From assembly GCA_036365455.1 (NCBI GenBank), contig JAWQUS010000019.1, forward strand, positions 10,578,001 to 10,642,000: 64,000 nucleotides of DNA. Direction: 5' to 3'. The notes beneath the pieces are model-generated. The model did not search any database and had not been told where the DNA came from. It saw only the letters and a list, made by a program, of their open reading frames with translations. How positions within the stretch are numbered: position 1 is the stretch's first letter; every line of letters begins with the position of its first letter. The DNA is from Macrosoma leucophasiata. Lineage: Eukaryota; Arthropoda; Insecta; Lepidoptera; Hedylidae. The translations under genes were made by a program, and so were the position numbers. Positions 32,364-42,500 of the stretch are shown here, one piece after another.

Positions 32364-33586
32364 TTTTATTTTTAAAGAGAAATGGAAAGAAAAATTTGAC
32401 TTCAGGCGAGGCTCGAACTCGCGACCTACTGGGAATCTAGTCCAGCCGCTCTTCCAATTGAGCTACTGAAGCCCTGCCCGATTTGTCGAATCTTTCCTTC
32501 ACATCTATTGCATTGCTTTATGGTAGCAGTAGCGCCATCTATTACCAACTATGCTAGTTAGGCAACCGATATAATAGACTTTGCAGTTTATTGAATATCG
32601 TAAAGAAGTCGCTTTTACCCTTAATAATTGTTTTATATTATTTCGCATTAACACATGCTTGTGAAATATATTTTATTTTTAAAGAGAAATGGAAAGAAAA
32701 ATTTGACTTCAGGCGAGGCTCGAACTCGCGACCTACTGGGAATCTAGTCCAGCCGCTCTTCCAATTGAGCTACTGAAGCCCTGCCCGATTTGTCGAATCT
32801 TTCCTTCACATCTATTGCATTGCTTTATGGTAGCAGTAGCGCCATCTATTACCAACTATGCTAGTTAGGCAACCGATATAATAGACTTTGCAGTTTATTG
32901 AATATCGTAAAGAAGTCGCTTTTACCCTTAATAATTGTTTTATATTATTTCGCATTAACACATGCTTGTGAAATATATTTTATTTTTAAAGAGAAATGGA
33001 AAGAAAAATTTGACTTCAGGCGAGGCTCGAACTCGCGACCTACTGGGAATCTAGTCCAGCCGCTCTTCCAATTGAGCTACTGAAGCCCTGCCCGATTTGT
33101 CGAATCTTTCCTTCACATCTATTGCATTGCTTTATGGTAGCAGTAGCGCCATCTATTACCAACTATGCTAGTTAGGCAACCGATATAATAGACTTTGCAG
33201 TTTATTGAATATCGTAAAGAAGTCGCTTTTACCCTTAATAATTGTTTTATATTATTTCGCATTAACACATGCTTGTGAAATATATTTTATTTTTAAAGAG
33301 AAATGGAAAGAAAAATTTGACTTCAGGCGAGGCTCGAACTCGCGACCTACTGGGAATCTAGTCCAGCCGCTCTTCCAATTGAGCTACTGAAGCCCTGCCC
33401 GATTTGTCGAATCTTTCCTTCACATCTATTGCATTGCTTTATGGTAGCAGTAGCGCCATCTATTACCAACTATGCTAGTTAGGCAACCGATATAATAGAC
33501 TTTGCAGTTTATTGAATATCGTAAAGAAGTCGCTTTTACCCTTAATAATTGTTTTATATTATTTCGCATTAACACATGCTTGTGAA
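32364..33586 (-). repeat. Four tandem 307-bp T2 units
   Basis: Unit starts at 32363, 32670, 32977 and 33284 are exactly 307 bp apart and the copies look identical. Each carries, on the minus strand, a tRNA-like core with matching acceptor-like ends (TTCAG / CTGAA), GCTC/GAGC D-stem and GCGAG-TTCGAGC-CTCGC T-arm. The identical 61-codon frames (32591, 32898, 33205) run through the tRNA-like core and are by-products. Confidence 0.9.
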
Positions 33587-33679
33587 TTAATGCTCGCCTG
33601 AAGTCAAATTTTTCTTTCCATTTCTCTTTAAAAATAAAATATATTTCACAAGCATGTGTTAATGCGAAATAATATAAAA
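33551..33679. repeat. 36-bp inverted repeat closing the T2 array
   Basis: 33551-33586 and 33644-33679 are exact complements (CACAAGCATGTGTTAATGCG and flanks), separated by 57 bp with another inverted T2 scrap (CGCCTGAAGTCAAATTTTTC). Confidence 0.85.
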
Positions 33680-33848
33680 CAAAAAGCGATAACAAGTTAA
33701 AAAAAACTATCATCGGAAAAACGCGGCAAGAAAGCGCTAATTACTCGACGTGTAACCATGCTAACTCATTTATTAAGTGATAAATAGTGTGTTATATTTT
33801 ATGTGGTAAGTATGTTAGTCTTTAAGGTATATGTTTTGTATGCACTTA

Positions 33849-33992
33849 GGCTGGGTTGCACCAAGGTATTTCTTAAAGTTAAAGTTATTGTAACATTTCA
33901 CATCCTTCTCTAACTTTAACAAATTTCTTTAAGTTAGAGAAAGATGTGAAATATTACAATAGCTTTAACAAACATCTTGGAGCAACTCAGCC
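33849..33992. mobile_element. Fold-back MITE, GGCTGGGTTGCACCAA ends, TTA duplication
   Basis: Nearly the whole 144 bp is one hairpin: AACATTTCACATC...TCTCTAACTT pairs with AAGTTAGAGA...GATGTGAAATATT. TTA flanks at 33846-33848 and 33993-33995. No coding. Confidence 0.85.
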
Positions 33993-34021
33993 TTACTGTT
34001 TATTTTAATCATTGTTGCCTG

Positions 34022-34318
34022 TAAATAAATAATATAAAAACAATTATTAAGGGTAAAAGCGACTTCTTTACGATATTCAATAAACTGAAAAGTCTATTAT
34101 ATCGGTATCCTAACTAGCATGGTTGGCAATAGATGGCGCTACTGCTACCATAAAGCAAGGCAATAAATGTGAAGGAAAGATTTGACAAATCGGGCAGGAC
34201 TTCAGTAGCTCAATTGGAAGAGCGGCTGGACTAGATTCCCAGTAGGCCGCGAGTTCGTGTCTCGCCTGAAGTCAAATTTTCTTTCCATTTTTCTTTAAAA
34301 TAAAAAATAAATGATTTA
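34022..34318 (+). mobile_element. tRNA-like repeat T2, single unit
   Basis: Starts at AATAATATAAAAACAATTATT, core at about 34209-34285, ends TTTCCATTTTTCTTTAAAATA. The T-loop reads TTCGTGT instead of TTCGAGT, so it cannot act as a normal tRNA promoter B box. Confidence 0.8.
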
Positions 34319-34930
34319 TTGTTATAAGCACTAAAACAAGCCACTGACAATTAAAACAGCACTATTTTTCAAATAATCGCGACAAAAATGCGCCAATTAC
34401 TTAATGTGTAACCAAGCCAATGCCGAATACGCAGATTGCATACCATACATTTGATCGACTATTCTGCAGAATTAATTGTGATCGGTAATTAAGTGCCGAA
34501 TGTGAGCGAGACAAGTAGTTAAAACAATCTTGCTCGTACTTGGCACTAAACTATCGTAGTAAGCAGTAAAATAAGCCGTTAACAAGTTAAAAAAACTAGC
34601 CGCCAAAAATCGCGGCAAAAAAGCGCCAATTACTCAACGTGTAACCAGCAAGCCAATGACGAATACGCAGTTCGCAAACCGTAAATTTAACCGACGCCTC
34701 GGCAGAATGAATTGTAACCGGTAATTTAGGGCCGGGTGCGAGCGAGACGGGTACACTAGGGTTGGCGGTTATTGGAAATTTGAAGTGAGAATATTGAGTG
34801 TTGAATTTTATGATATATGTGGTCTGTGGACTCTGTGGTGACAGACATCGAAATGACCGCATCAGTTATCATGTTTTTTAGCTTTGCTAACTAATACTTA
34901 TGAATATTAAACTATACAGTTATGTTATAA
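34319..34930. other. Diverged tandem-like repeat, no gene
   Basis: AAAAGCGCCAATTACTCAACGTGTAACC recurs in variant form at about 33735, 34390 and 34622 (with GGCACTAAA...AAGCC), so the region is built of an old ~200-bp repeat. The family is unknown. Confidence 0.5.
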
Positions 34931-34935
34931 CCTTA

Positions 34936-35453
34936 AGCGGCCTAACGCACTAGCGGTTAGCCGCGGAAGCGGGCAGCCGCGCGGCTAGCCGCTCTTACAG
35001 TTAATATGGAACCGCCTGTGATTGTTTGCATTCCGGTTATCGCCAACCGAATGGAGTAGAGCAAAAGTTACCATACACCGCCCATAATCGCATATGTCCC
35101 TCCGCAACGCCCTAAGCCGAGGCACGGACCCGCATGGGTCACCCTTAGGCAGTTGCGCTAACTTTTTGATAAGGCTGGAGCGCCTTCCGCGCTCGCCGAT
35201 TGCCCGGTGAAGTAGACTAGTTAGATCTCGAGACAGGCCGCCTACACAAAGCTCGAACTAAAAAAAAAAAAGTGATTGTATGGCGGTTAAGTGCATACTA
35301 GCCGCGCGGCTGCCCGCTCCCGCGGCTAACCGCTAGTGCGTTAGGGCGCACTTAACCGCCATACAATCACAGGCGGTTCCATATCAAACTGCAAAAGTGT
35401 CTTAACCGCGCGGCTGTCCGCTCTCGCAGCTAACTGCTAGTGCGTTAGGGCGC
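34936..35453. mobile_element. GC-rich fold-back MITE, compound
   Basis: The left arm from about 34937 and the complement of the arm ending at about 35348 match over about 50 bp with two differences (GCCTAACGCACTAGCGGTTA core). A third arm ends at 35453, with GGTTCCATA and ACTTAACCGCC blocks inverted between. Flanks are TTAA on the left and TTAG on the right. A retroposon is nested at 35026-35271. Confidence 0.75.
35026..35271 (+). mobile_element. Poly(A)-ended retroposon nested in the MITE
   Basis: Flanked by GTGATTGT on both sides (35018-35025 and 35272-35279), an 8-bp target duplication, and ends in an A-run. It matches the minus strand of 7470-7720 and starts internally to that copy, so it is 5'-truncated. 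Confidence 0.85.
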
Positions 35454-35457
35454 TTAG

Positions 35458-35763
35458 TTATTTATTTATTTATTTATTTACTTATGAATCACCAATAAGA
35501 TTATATGCTAATACTTACATAACTAAGGCATTTTAAAGTTTATAAATACATATAATCTCACTTATAGGTAATTCCAACATGCATAAAACTTAAAGAAAGA
35601 AAAACGATAACAGTATATTTGTAGCTGGAATAAGTTGTAGGTAGATAGTATGGTAAATAGGAAGCGGGTAACAATTACTAACAACGGTTAGATAAAAAGT
35701 TAGTTGAAGTATGTGAATGTGTATGTACAATGTTATGGGACATTCATGGTATTTTTTATTTGT
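35458..35763. other. (TTAT)n and unassigned sequence
   Basis: A TTATTTATTTATTTAT run at 35458-35480 followed by AT-rich sequence with nothing recognisable. Confidence 0.4.
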
Positions 35764-35925
35764 TTCATATTATTTCGCATTAACACATGCTTGTGAAATA
35801 TATTTTATTTTAAAAGAAAAATGGAAAGAAAAATTTGACTTCAGGCGAGACTCGAACTCGCGACCTACTGGGAATCTAGTCCAGCCGCTCTTCCAATTGA
35901 GCTACTGAAGTCCTGACCGATTTAA
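35764..35925 (-). mobile_element. tRNA-like repeat T2, truncated, inverted
   Basis: Minus-strand unit from TTTCGCATTAACACATGC through the tRNA-like core to GAAGTCCTGACCGATT, joined head-on to the next unit. Confidence 0.8.
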
Positions 35926-36243
35926 AAATAAAATATATTTCACAAGCATGTGTTAATGCGAAATAATATAAAACAATTATTAAGGGTAAAAGCGACTTCT
36001 TTACGATATTCAATAAACTGAAAAGTCTATTATATCGGTTGCCTAACTAGCATAGTTGGTAATAGATGGCGCTGCTGCTACCATAAAGCAATGCAATAGA
36101 TGTGAAGGAATGATTTGACAAATCGGGCAGGACTTCAGTAGCTCAATTGGAAGAGCGGCTGGACTAGATTCCCAGTAGGTCGCGAGTTCGAGTCTCGCCT
36201 GAAGTCAAATTTTTCCTTCCATATTTCTTTAAAAATAAAATAT
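35926..36243 (+). mobile_element. tRNA-like repeat T2, full unit
   Basis: Runs from TTTAAAAATAAAATATATTT to TCTTTAAAAATAAAATA. The core at 36131-36206 has a perfect acceptor-like stem (ACTTCAG/CTGAAGT), D-stem GCTC/GAGC and T-arm GCGAG-TTCGAGT-CTCGC. Its anticodon loop is too long (about 9 bases), so it is a tRNA relative rather than a usable tRNA. Confidence 0.85.
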
Positions 36244-36527
36244 TTTTTTTATTTTTAATTTAAACGTTAACAAACTGTTACAAAATAAGTCAATAGATTT
36301 ATCTTTGTTGCACAATTCCTTGTACTGCCTACAAGTCCTTGGTATTAGGGAGTTATGTCCAAGATTTGTCTTGTAGAGTTTATGCTTAAGCAGTGGGATG
36401 GGGTACCGCGGTAGGCGTGATGGCACATTGAAAGATATTTGACTCAGTAATTCGGTGTTGTCTATGGTTCCATTTAATCTCTCCAGACACGAGAAAAATA
36501 TGACAATTGAAGTTGTTAAGTTGTTTT

Positions 36528-36602
36528 GCTCAACACTACCATTTAGGGGCAGATAGGGGTAATGCGGTGGTGCCTATGCCCGCGAGCTCCGTCACTAGAG
36601 CT
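36528..36602 (-). repeat. Rep-A, 5' quarter
   Basis: CTCAACACTACCATTTAGGG to CGAGCTCCGTCACTAGAGC; broken off where SINE T1 sequence begins. Confidence 0.7.
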
Positions 36603-36603
36603 T

Positions 36604-36784
36604 TATTGACATCTCCGGGCACATTACCAAACTTCGAGGAACTGGGCAACTTCCAGGAAATGAAAAAACCCAACTAGAGATAAAGGATTTTACCGTTACC
36701 TCTAATATCCGCCGACACGGGAATCGAACCCAGGAACCCAGCGTATTAGTAGTGGACTGCTACCACTAGGTTACTGAGGCAGTT
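36604..36784 (-). mobile_element. SINE T1, tRNA-like head part
   Basis: From TTGACATCTCCGGGCACATT to the tRNA-like head (GGTTACTGAGGCAGTT at the right edge). It lacks the GGGGTAGGCAGAGG tail. Confidence 0.75.
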
Positions 36785-36855
36785 CGTAGTAGTAGTAATG
36801 TAGGTAAAATTTTTATACGTGCGAAGCCGGGGCGGGACACTAGTAACGAAATATA

Positions 36856-37140
36856 ATGGTGGTAGAGCTCCAGTGACGGAGCTCGCGGGTGTAGGCACCA
36901 CCGCATTACCTAATATACTTACAGTTAAATGGTAGTGTTCAGCACTATCGTGTTCCGGTCAGGTGGTAATGTACGGCCCTGTAATTTCCGGCACAGAGGC
37001 ATAACACCTAATACCTCAGGAGTGGCAGCGCATCTGCATTTTGATCTCTGGTCATTGTGTGGGTGTCTACAGGCTGCAGTCATCACTTAACATCAATGTG
37101 AACTGCATGCTTGTTTGCCACTTCCATTACAAAAGAAAAA
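36856..37140 (+). mobile_element. Rep-A retroposon, full length
   Basis: ATGGTGGTAGAGCTCCAGTG to TTCCATTACAAAAGAAAAA. Confidence 0.85.
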
Positions 37141-37893
37141 TGAGTCCCAGCCCTAACCGACGCCGTTACCCTTAGAAAGGTCGTGCCTATTCCCTCTATA
37201 TTAACCAAATGTAAAGCTGACAAAATGTTTTCGAATGTTAATTAATGTTTATCAAATGTTCTAAATATCAAAACCAATCAGATTTTAATATCGAAACTGT
37301 TCACGGATCGATTGGTTGGTAATTTTGTGGTTAATAATTATTATAAATGTTGGTAGTAATTATAATGGTGTCGGGTCGTGACGACCCACCGCCCACTGGT
37401 GGAAGAATTTTCTTCTACTGGAAGAGAATTGTCAACTGAACCATGGCGATCAGTAGTAAATGCAATAACGCAAGATGGTCAACAACGTATATAGTTTCTT
37501 CATGCCTGTCTATCCATCTATTCACACCATAGCTGAGATGTTATTTGATAAGCTAACAAGTGGTTAAATTATAAGAAATTAAGAGACGATGAATCGGAGT
37601 AAAGACTTTTTTGCAAACCGGGTAAAAAAAAAAAAAAACTCGCAAAAATATGCGAATAAGCATATTATTCGCGAGTGTTTGCGAGCTTTACACATTGTGG
37701 AAATTATGTTTTTTACGCCAGAAAAATTCGTTCCTACATTTTCCACAGTTTCATCTTATCCTAAACCTAAAAGGTGATCCAATATTATTATTTTTTTAGT
37801 AAAATGTAGTTTTTATTTAGATAATAATGTACAAATATTTACAAAAAAAAAACTTTAACAAACTATCTTAAAATAAATAAATAAATAAAGCAG
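37141..37893. other. No recognisable gene
   Basis: Unassigned; A-runs near 37626 and 37840 and an AAATAAATAAATAAATAAA step at about 37872-37890, which on the minus strand lies just behind the LINE-type ORF end at 37894. Confidence 0.4.
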
Positions 37894-38310
37894 TTATGCA
37901 TCAAAAAAATCCACTTCGGCGTCGTACTGCGGCAAAGTTCCCAGAAGGCTGGCAGCATTACCACGTTGAATGGCAATGCTTATTCTCTGGCCAAAATATT
38001 GGCCAGCCCTCTGGTTACGGGAATTGTCGACCAATCGTTTCGCAATGTCTCCAAATAGGAGACGAGCACTGGGACCCCATGGACCTTTCAACCCCAAAAG
38101 GCACGAATAGGTAATCATCTGAAAGACTACTGTATTTGCGCCGCTTTAGGGTCTCCGCTGATGCAGCAGCAGTGCCGGCAGAGGACGCCGTGCCTGGAAG
38201 ATGGGTAGGCGCTAGGGTGTCAACGCATGTTGCGTCCCACACCAAAGGCCTGCCCAGCTTCCAAGGCATTAATGACATGCCATCCGGTCTCCTTCCATCG
38301 TCACGTGCCT
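37894..38310 (-). pseudogene. C-terminal nuclease-like part of a reverse-transcriptase-type ORF
   Basis: The minus strand encodes [40 protein letters not shown] and FVPFG, then after a frameshift at about 38080 [18 protein letters not shown] and GQRISIAIQRGNAASLLGTL. This pattern ([12 protein letters not shown], then GQRISIA..RGNA) is the C-terminal module of a common family of invertebrate retroelement-like proteins; a restriction-endonuclease-like fold is plausible from the acidic WDAT..D motif. Everything N-terminal is missing. Confidence 0.6.
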
Positions 38311-38340
38311 AACCATTAGGTTCTAAAACAGCTGGTAGCC

Positions 38341-38382
38341 TAAGGTCTTATGCCTCTGTGCCGGAAATTACAGGGCCGTACA
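38341..38382 (-). repeat. Rep-A scrap
   Basis: AAGGTCTTATGCCTCTGTGCC and TTACAGGGCCGTACA only. Confidence 0.7.
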
Positions 38383-39131
38383 AATATCTTCCATATTTTT
38401 GATTATCACATTGAAAAGTTAACAAACATACCTAAGTGTTATGTTTGTTAACACACAACAGGAAATATGGCTAACGGCTGCTCTAAACGCGTACCCAGAT
38501 CAGCTTCATGTCAAATAGATAATATCTACTTGACGCTGATTTTCATCTGGGACCCTGTGTTCCACGGATGCCACTCGGTTACAAAGTGGATGTATTATAG
38601 GCAATCGGGCAGCTATCGAAAATAAATGTAAAATATGATTAGAATGAATGTTTGTAAAATAATACGGTGACTCATTCAATATTTTCGTGAAATATTAAAG
38701 ATTTATATTTTTTAAATGTAATAATTTAAATATTTTTTATCTGTGCTCCATGTTGAACGAAACATCAATCACAGGACGTGACGTCATATGTTCGTACAAC
38801 AAATATTTAACACAAGTGATACTTTGACTTATTGGCTCCTTTTTTTTTGGATATTTTCTACGTTATAACACGAAAAATAAGTTATATGAAATTCAACAAA
38901 ATTAATTTGCACTTGGTTAGTCGTATGGAATTGTGAGCTTCACTTTGATTGCGAACAGTTGACGTCACATTGTTCAGTGTCATTCGGCACCGTTTCCGCG
39001 GCATTTTTGAAATTATAAAGTTTATGTGTAGTTTGTGATACTTAGACATGTAACATTAATATTTTTTATGGTTAAATAAACGTTTATAGAATAATTTTAG
39101 ACACATTCTGAAAACTACTTATATATATATA
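38383..39131. other. Unassigned flank of the young LTR element
   Basis: AT-rich with no repeat shared elsewhere in the window; ends in an (AT)n run at the insertion point. Nothing coding. Confidence 0.4.
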
Positions 39132-39492
39132 TATAAGTCTGTTTTACTACATGAAAGAAATAAACCTTGTGTTGCTGTAAAGAAGGTTTATTGTTAGTTT
39201 TTTTTATACAGAGACTATTTTATTTAGGTAATATAAAACAATATGAACTCAAACCTGTAAAGAAGAAACGACAATGAAAGTTTATTCTTTCACTTTTAAA
39301 ACATAAAATAATATAATATTAAAATTTTCATTGATTATCCAATTGTCAATCAACTCGTATTTAAATCTGTCATCTGACATTCTGAATTCGTTTCTTCTTT
39401 AAAATCAGACAATTAAAAAGTTAAAAACTATAACCAAACTTCATGGTAAGTAAACACACAGAGTGCGAAGAAAGAAATAGTATTTCTTTACA
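39132..39492 (-). repeat. 3' LTR of the intact element
   Basis: 361 bp, TGTAAAG at its start and CAGACTTATA at its end on the coding strand. The single difference seen from the 5' LTR is in CATTGA(T/C)TATCC. Confidence 0.92.
39220..39225 (-). promoter_or_regulatory. Candidate poly(A) signal AATAAA in the LTR
   Basis: AATAAA within CCTAAATAAAATAG, about 50 bases after the predicted transcript start position in the LTR, as needed to end transcripts in the 3' LTR. Confidence 0.5.
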
Positions 39493-39501
39493 TCTCCCCC
39501 C
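39493..39501 (-). other. Polypurine tract GGGGGGAGA
   Basis: Pure purine run ending exactly where the 3' LTR starts (TGTAAAG) on the coding strand. Confidence 0.88.
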
Positions 39502-39529
39502 ATGGGGAAGAAAATTCACCCGTGAATTT

Positions 39530-42500
39530 TCACTCCAATTCTCCATTTGATACTTGCACATTCTCATCCTCTGTTATCTGTACTGGAATAAGTTTTGTGA
39601 TATGAAAAAGATTTGACTCTGTTTTTCTATGTCCTGTATCTATCTCGTAAATTGTATTAGATTTCTTTTTAATTATTTTATATGGTCCAATTCTCAATTC
39701 ATCTAGCTTTTTCCTATTTAGTTTATTCCCATTTTCTATATATACTAAATCTCCCACACTGAATTCTCTTTGTTTTCTATTCCTATCATACCTCATTTTG
39801 TTATAGTAATGTGATTTCAAGGTATTATTAAGCGCTGTTTTCTTATCTCCGATCCAGTCACTATTTATACCTCCTTGTTGTAGTTCTTTTGGTAAAACCT
39901 TAACATCTGTTCCGTATAGCAAATAACATGGTGCATAGCCAGTTACTGAGTGGTTAGTCTGATTGTATTTTTCTACACATTCATGTGCTATTGTAGTCCA
40001 CGCTCTGTTTTCTCCATCTTCATTGATTTTGCATCTAATTTTGTTAACTATCGTTTGATTCAACCTTTCATTTAGGCCATTAGAAAACGGTGCATTCACT
40101 GCTGTAAAAATTATTGTTATTTGTTTGTCAGTAAGGAACTTCTTGAATTCTTTAGAGTTTATTCCTGGATACTGGTCGGTAAGGAGCATCCCAATCTCTT
40201 CGGTTTCAGCGACCTTATTTATTAGCTTTATAAAGTCATGTGCACCCTGGGTTTTTGATGTTATAATAAATGCATATCTAGTGAAGTGGTCCACTAAAAG
40301 ATGTATGTATTTCTTGGTTGATCTAGAACCACCAAAACCTCCAATTGTGTCTATTGATACTATTTCAAAGGGTCTTGTCGCTGGGCCTAAATATGACATT
40401 AATCCGTATTTGTGTTGTCCTCTTGTTTTGTTTTTTATGCAAATTTCACAATTCCTACAAACATTTTTAATATTTTTCGTTAAATTTTTTGTTGCGTACA
40501 GTGAACTAATAGTCGTTAGCATTTGTCCCACTCCAATGTGACATAGATCTTCATGTATTCGCTTTATAAATTTAATACTGAATTCTTCTGTTATTATTAT
40601 TTTCTCTTTGTTCCTAATTCTTTTGAAGTATAAATTGTGTTTTTTGATTATTTTATTATTGTTTCTCTGTATTTCTTTATTTTGATTCTGATCTATTACA
40701 ATATCTTCTAATGTAATTAAGTTCACAACTTTCAGTTGTTCTTCTAGATTATCTTCTGGTTCTAATACAGGATTCCGACTTAAACAGTCCGCTTCTAAAT
40801 TATCTTTTCCAGGGGAATATTTGATTTTAAAATCATATTGTGAAAGGTAATAAGTCAAATCACCTAGTTCTTCGTCTGTTCTAGCTTTTAAGTTCATGTT
40901 TTCTAATGGTTTATGGTCTGTGTAGACTGTAAACGATTTACCTATCAGCCAGTACTGCCAATATCTTAGTGCTTCTTTAATAGCTAAGCATTCTAAATAT
41001 ATTGCCTTTTTCTTCTTTTGCGCTCCATTCAGTTTTTTTGAAAAATAGGCTACTGGTTTTTCTTTACCATCTAGTTGTACTTGTTTTAAAATTGCTCCAA
41101 CACCCAGCAGAGAACCATCAGTATAAATATTTATTGGGAGATTTTGATCATAAATTTCTAGTATTGGCTGTGAACACAAGAGACTCTTTATTTTTTCAAA
41201 CGCATTTTGACATTCTTCAGACCAAACAAACTTTTGATTTTTTCTTAGCAAATTATGTAATGGGTCAAGAATTATTGCGCTCCTTGGTATATATTTATGG
41301 TAAAAGTTTACTTTTCCCAAAAATTGTCGAATATTCTTCTGTGTTTTTGGTACTGGAAATTCTTTTATCGAAATGAGATTGTCCTTCAGTGGTTGGATAG
41401 AATTATATTGAATGATATGTCCCAGGTATTTTACCGAATCTGATGCAAATGTACATTTTATAAATTTTAGTCGAAATCCTTCCATTTGAATTGCTTCTAG
41501 TAACTGTTTCAAGTGACTTATGTGTTCATCAAATGAGTTTGAAAATATCAGGATGTCATCTATATAATTGACAGCAAAATCGGTTAGTTTATATTTTCTA
41601 AGTATGTTACACAATATTCTTTGAAATATTGCTGGAGCAGTCTTCAAACCAAATGGTAGGCAAGTCCATTGAAAGTGTCCCTCTTGAGTTACAAACCCTG
41701 TCTTCTTCCTGTCCTCTACTCGTAGAGGTATAGACCAAAAAGCTGAATTAACGTCTAAGCTTGTAAAAAATTTGCAATTTCTTGTTTTTGTCATTAAATC
41801 GTCAATTAATGGGAAGGGTTGAGCCTGAGGAACTACAATTTTATTTAAATCCCTGAAGTCTATACAGAGCCTTGATTTTTTATTTTCTTCCTTTTTAAAT
41901 GTCAAAGTTACTGGTGCTGCGAATGGACTATAAGATTCTTCTATAAGCGCATTATCCAATAATTCGGCTATTTGTTCTGCTATCTCTATTTTGTCTTCTA
42001 TAGTGCATCTGTATGGCCTCTTGCTGCAGTATTTATCCATTAATAAATCTATTCTTGCTTCATATCGTTTAACCATTCCCACGTCATACTTGTTTTTGGC
42101 AAAAACTGATTGATATTGTTGTATTAGCTTATTTATTTCTTCCCTTTTATCATCATCTAAATGACCAACCTTTATTTCAAATTCCTCCTCTTTGATATGT
42201 TCATTAAAATTAATTTTGTTTTCGTTTTCATATTTATTACCTTCATTTTCACCTTCGTCTATCTTTTTCTCCATTTTTTTACTATTCTTTTCATGTAAGT
42301 ATTGTTTCTGAGTTATTTTTAACTCCTCATTTTGTATTAGCTTGTATTTCTTTATCATATCTAATCCTATTAAGAAATCATATCTGAATTTGTGTTCGTC
42401 AATGATGTACACATCCACATTTTCTTCTATTTCAAAAATTTTTATTTTTAAATTTGTCAAACCACTTGTTTTTTGGACACCATTAATTGTTACTATATTT

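Larger units (their letters stand above)
32364..33682 (-). mobile_element. Concatemeric insertion of tRNA-like repeat T2
   Basis: A block of four head-to-tail units plus a fold-back fragment, bounded by the direct repeat AAAGCGATAACAA (32351-32363 and 33683-33695). Rejoining the flanks gives a sequence matching a related region near 34547-34600 (GGCACTAAA...AACAAGTTAAAAAAACTA), so the whole block behaves as one insertion. Confidence 0.75.

Noticed and set aside
32591..33390. Three identical 61-codon open frames
   Set aside because: They are the tandem 307-bp T2 units read through; the frame crosses the tRNA-like core and the units differ in no way that shows protein selection.
32364..33586. 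CRISPR-like regular array
   Set aside because: Units are 307 bp and identical along their whole length with no spacers; the host is eukaryotic.
36131..36206. Functional tRNA gene
   Set aside because: The anticodon loop is too long and the sequence is the core of a multi-copy mobile repeat.
39120..39131. Clear ATAT target duplication for the intact LTR element
   Set aside because: The left flank is an (AT)n run, so a duplication cannot be told from the run itself.
39493..39529. An env gene or errantivirus identity for the intact element
   Set aside because: Only 37 bp separate the pol stop from the 3' LTR, leaving no room for env.
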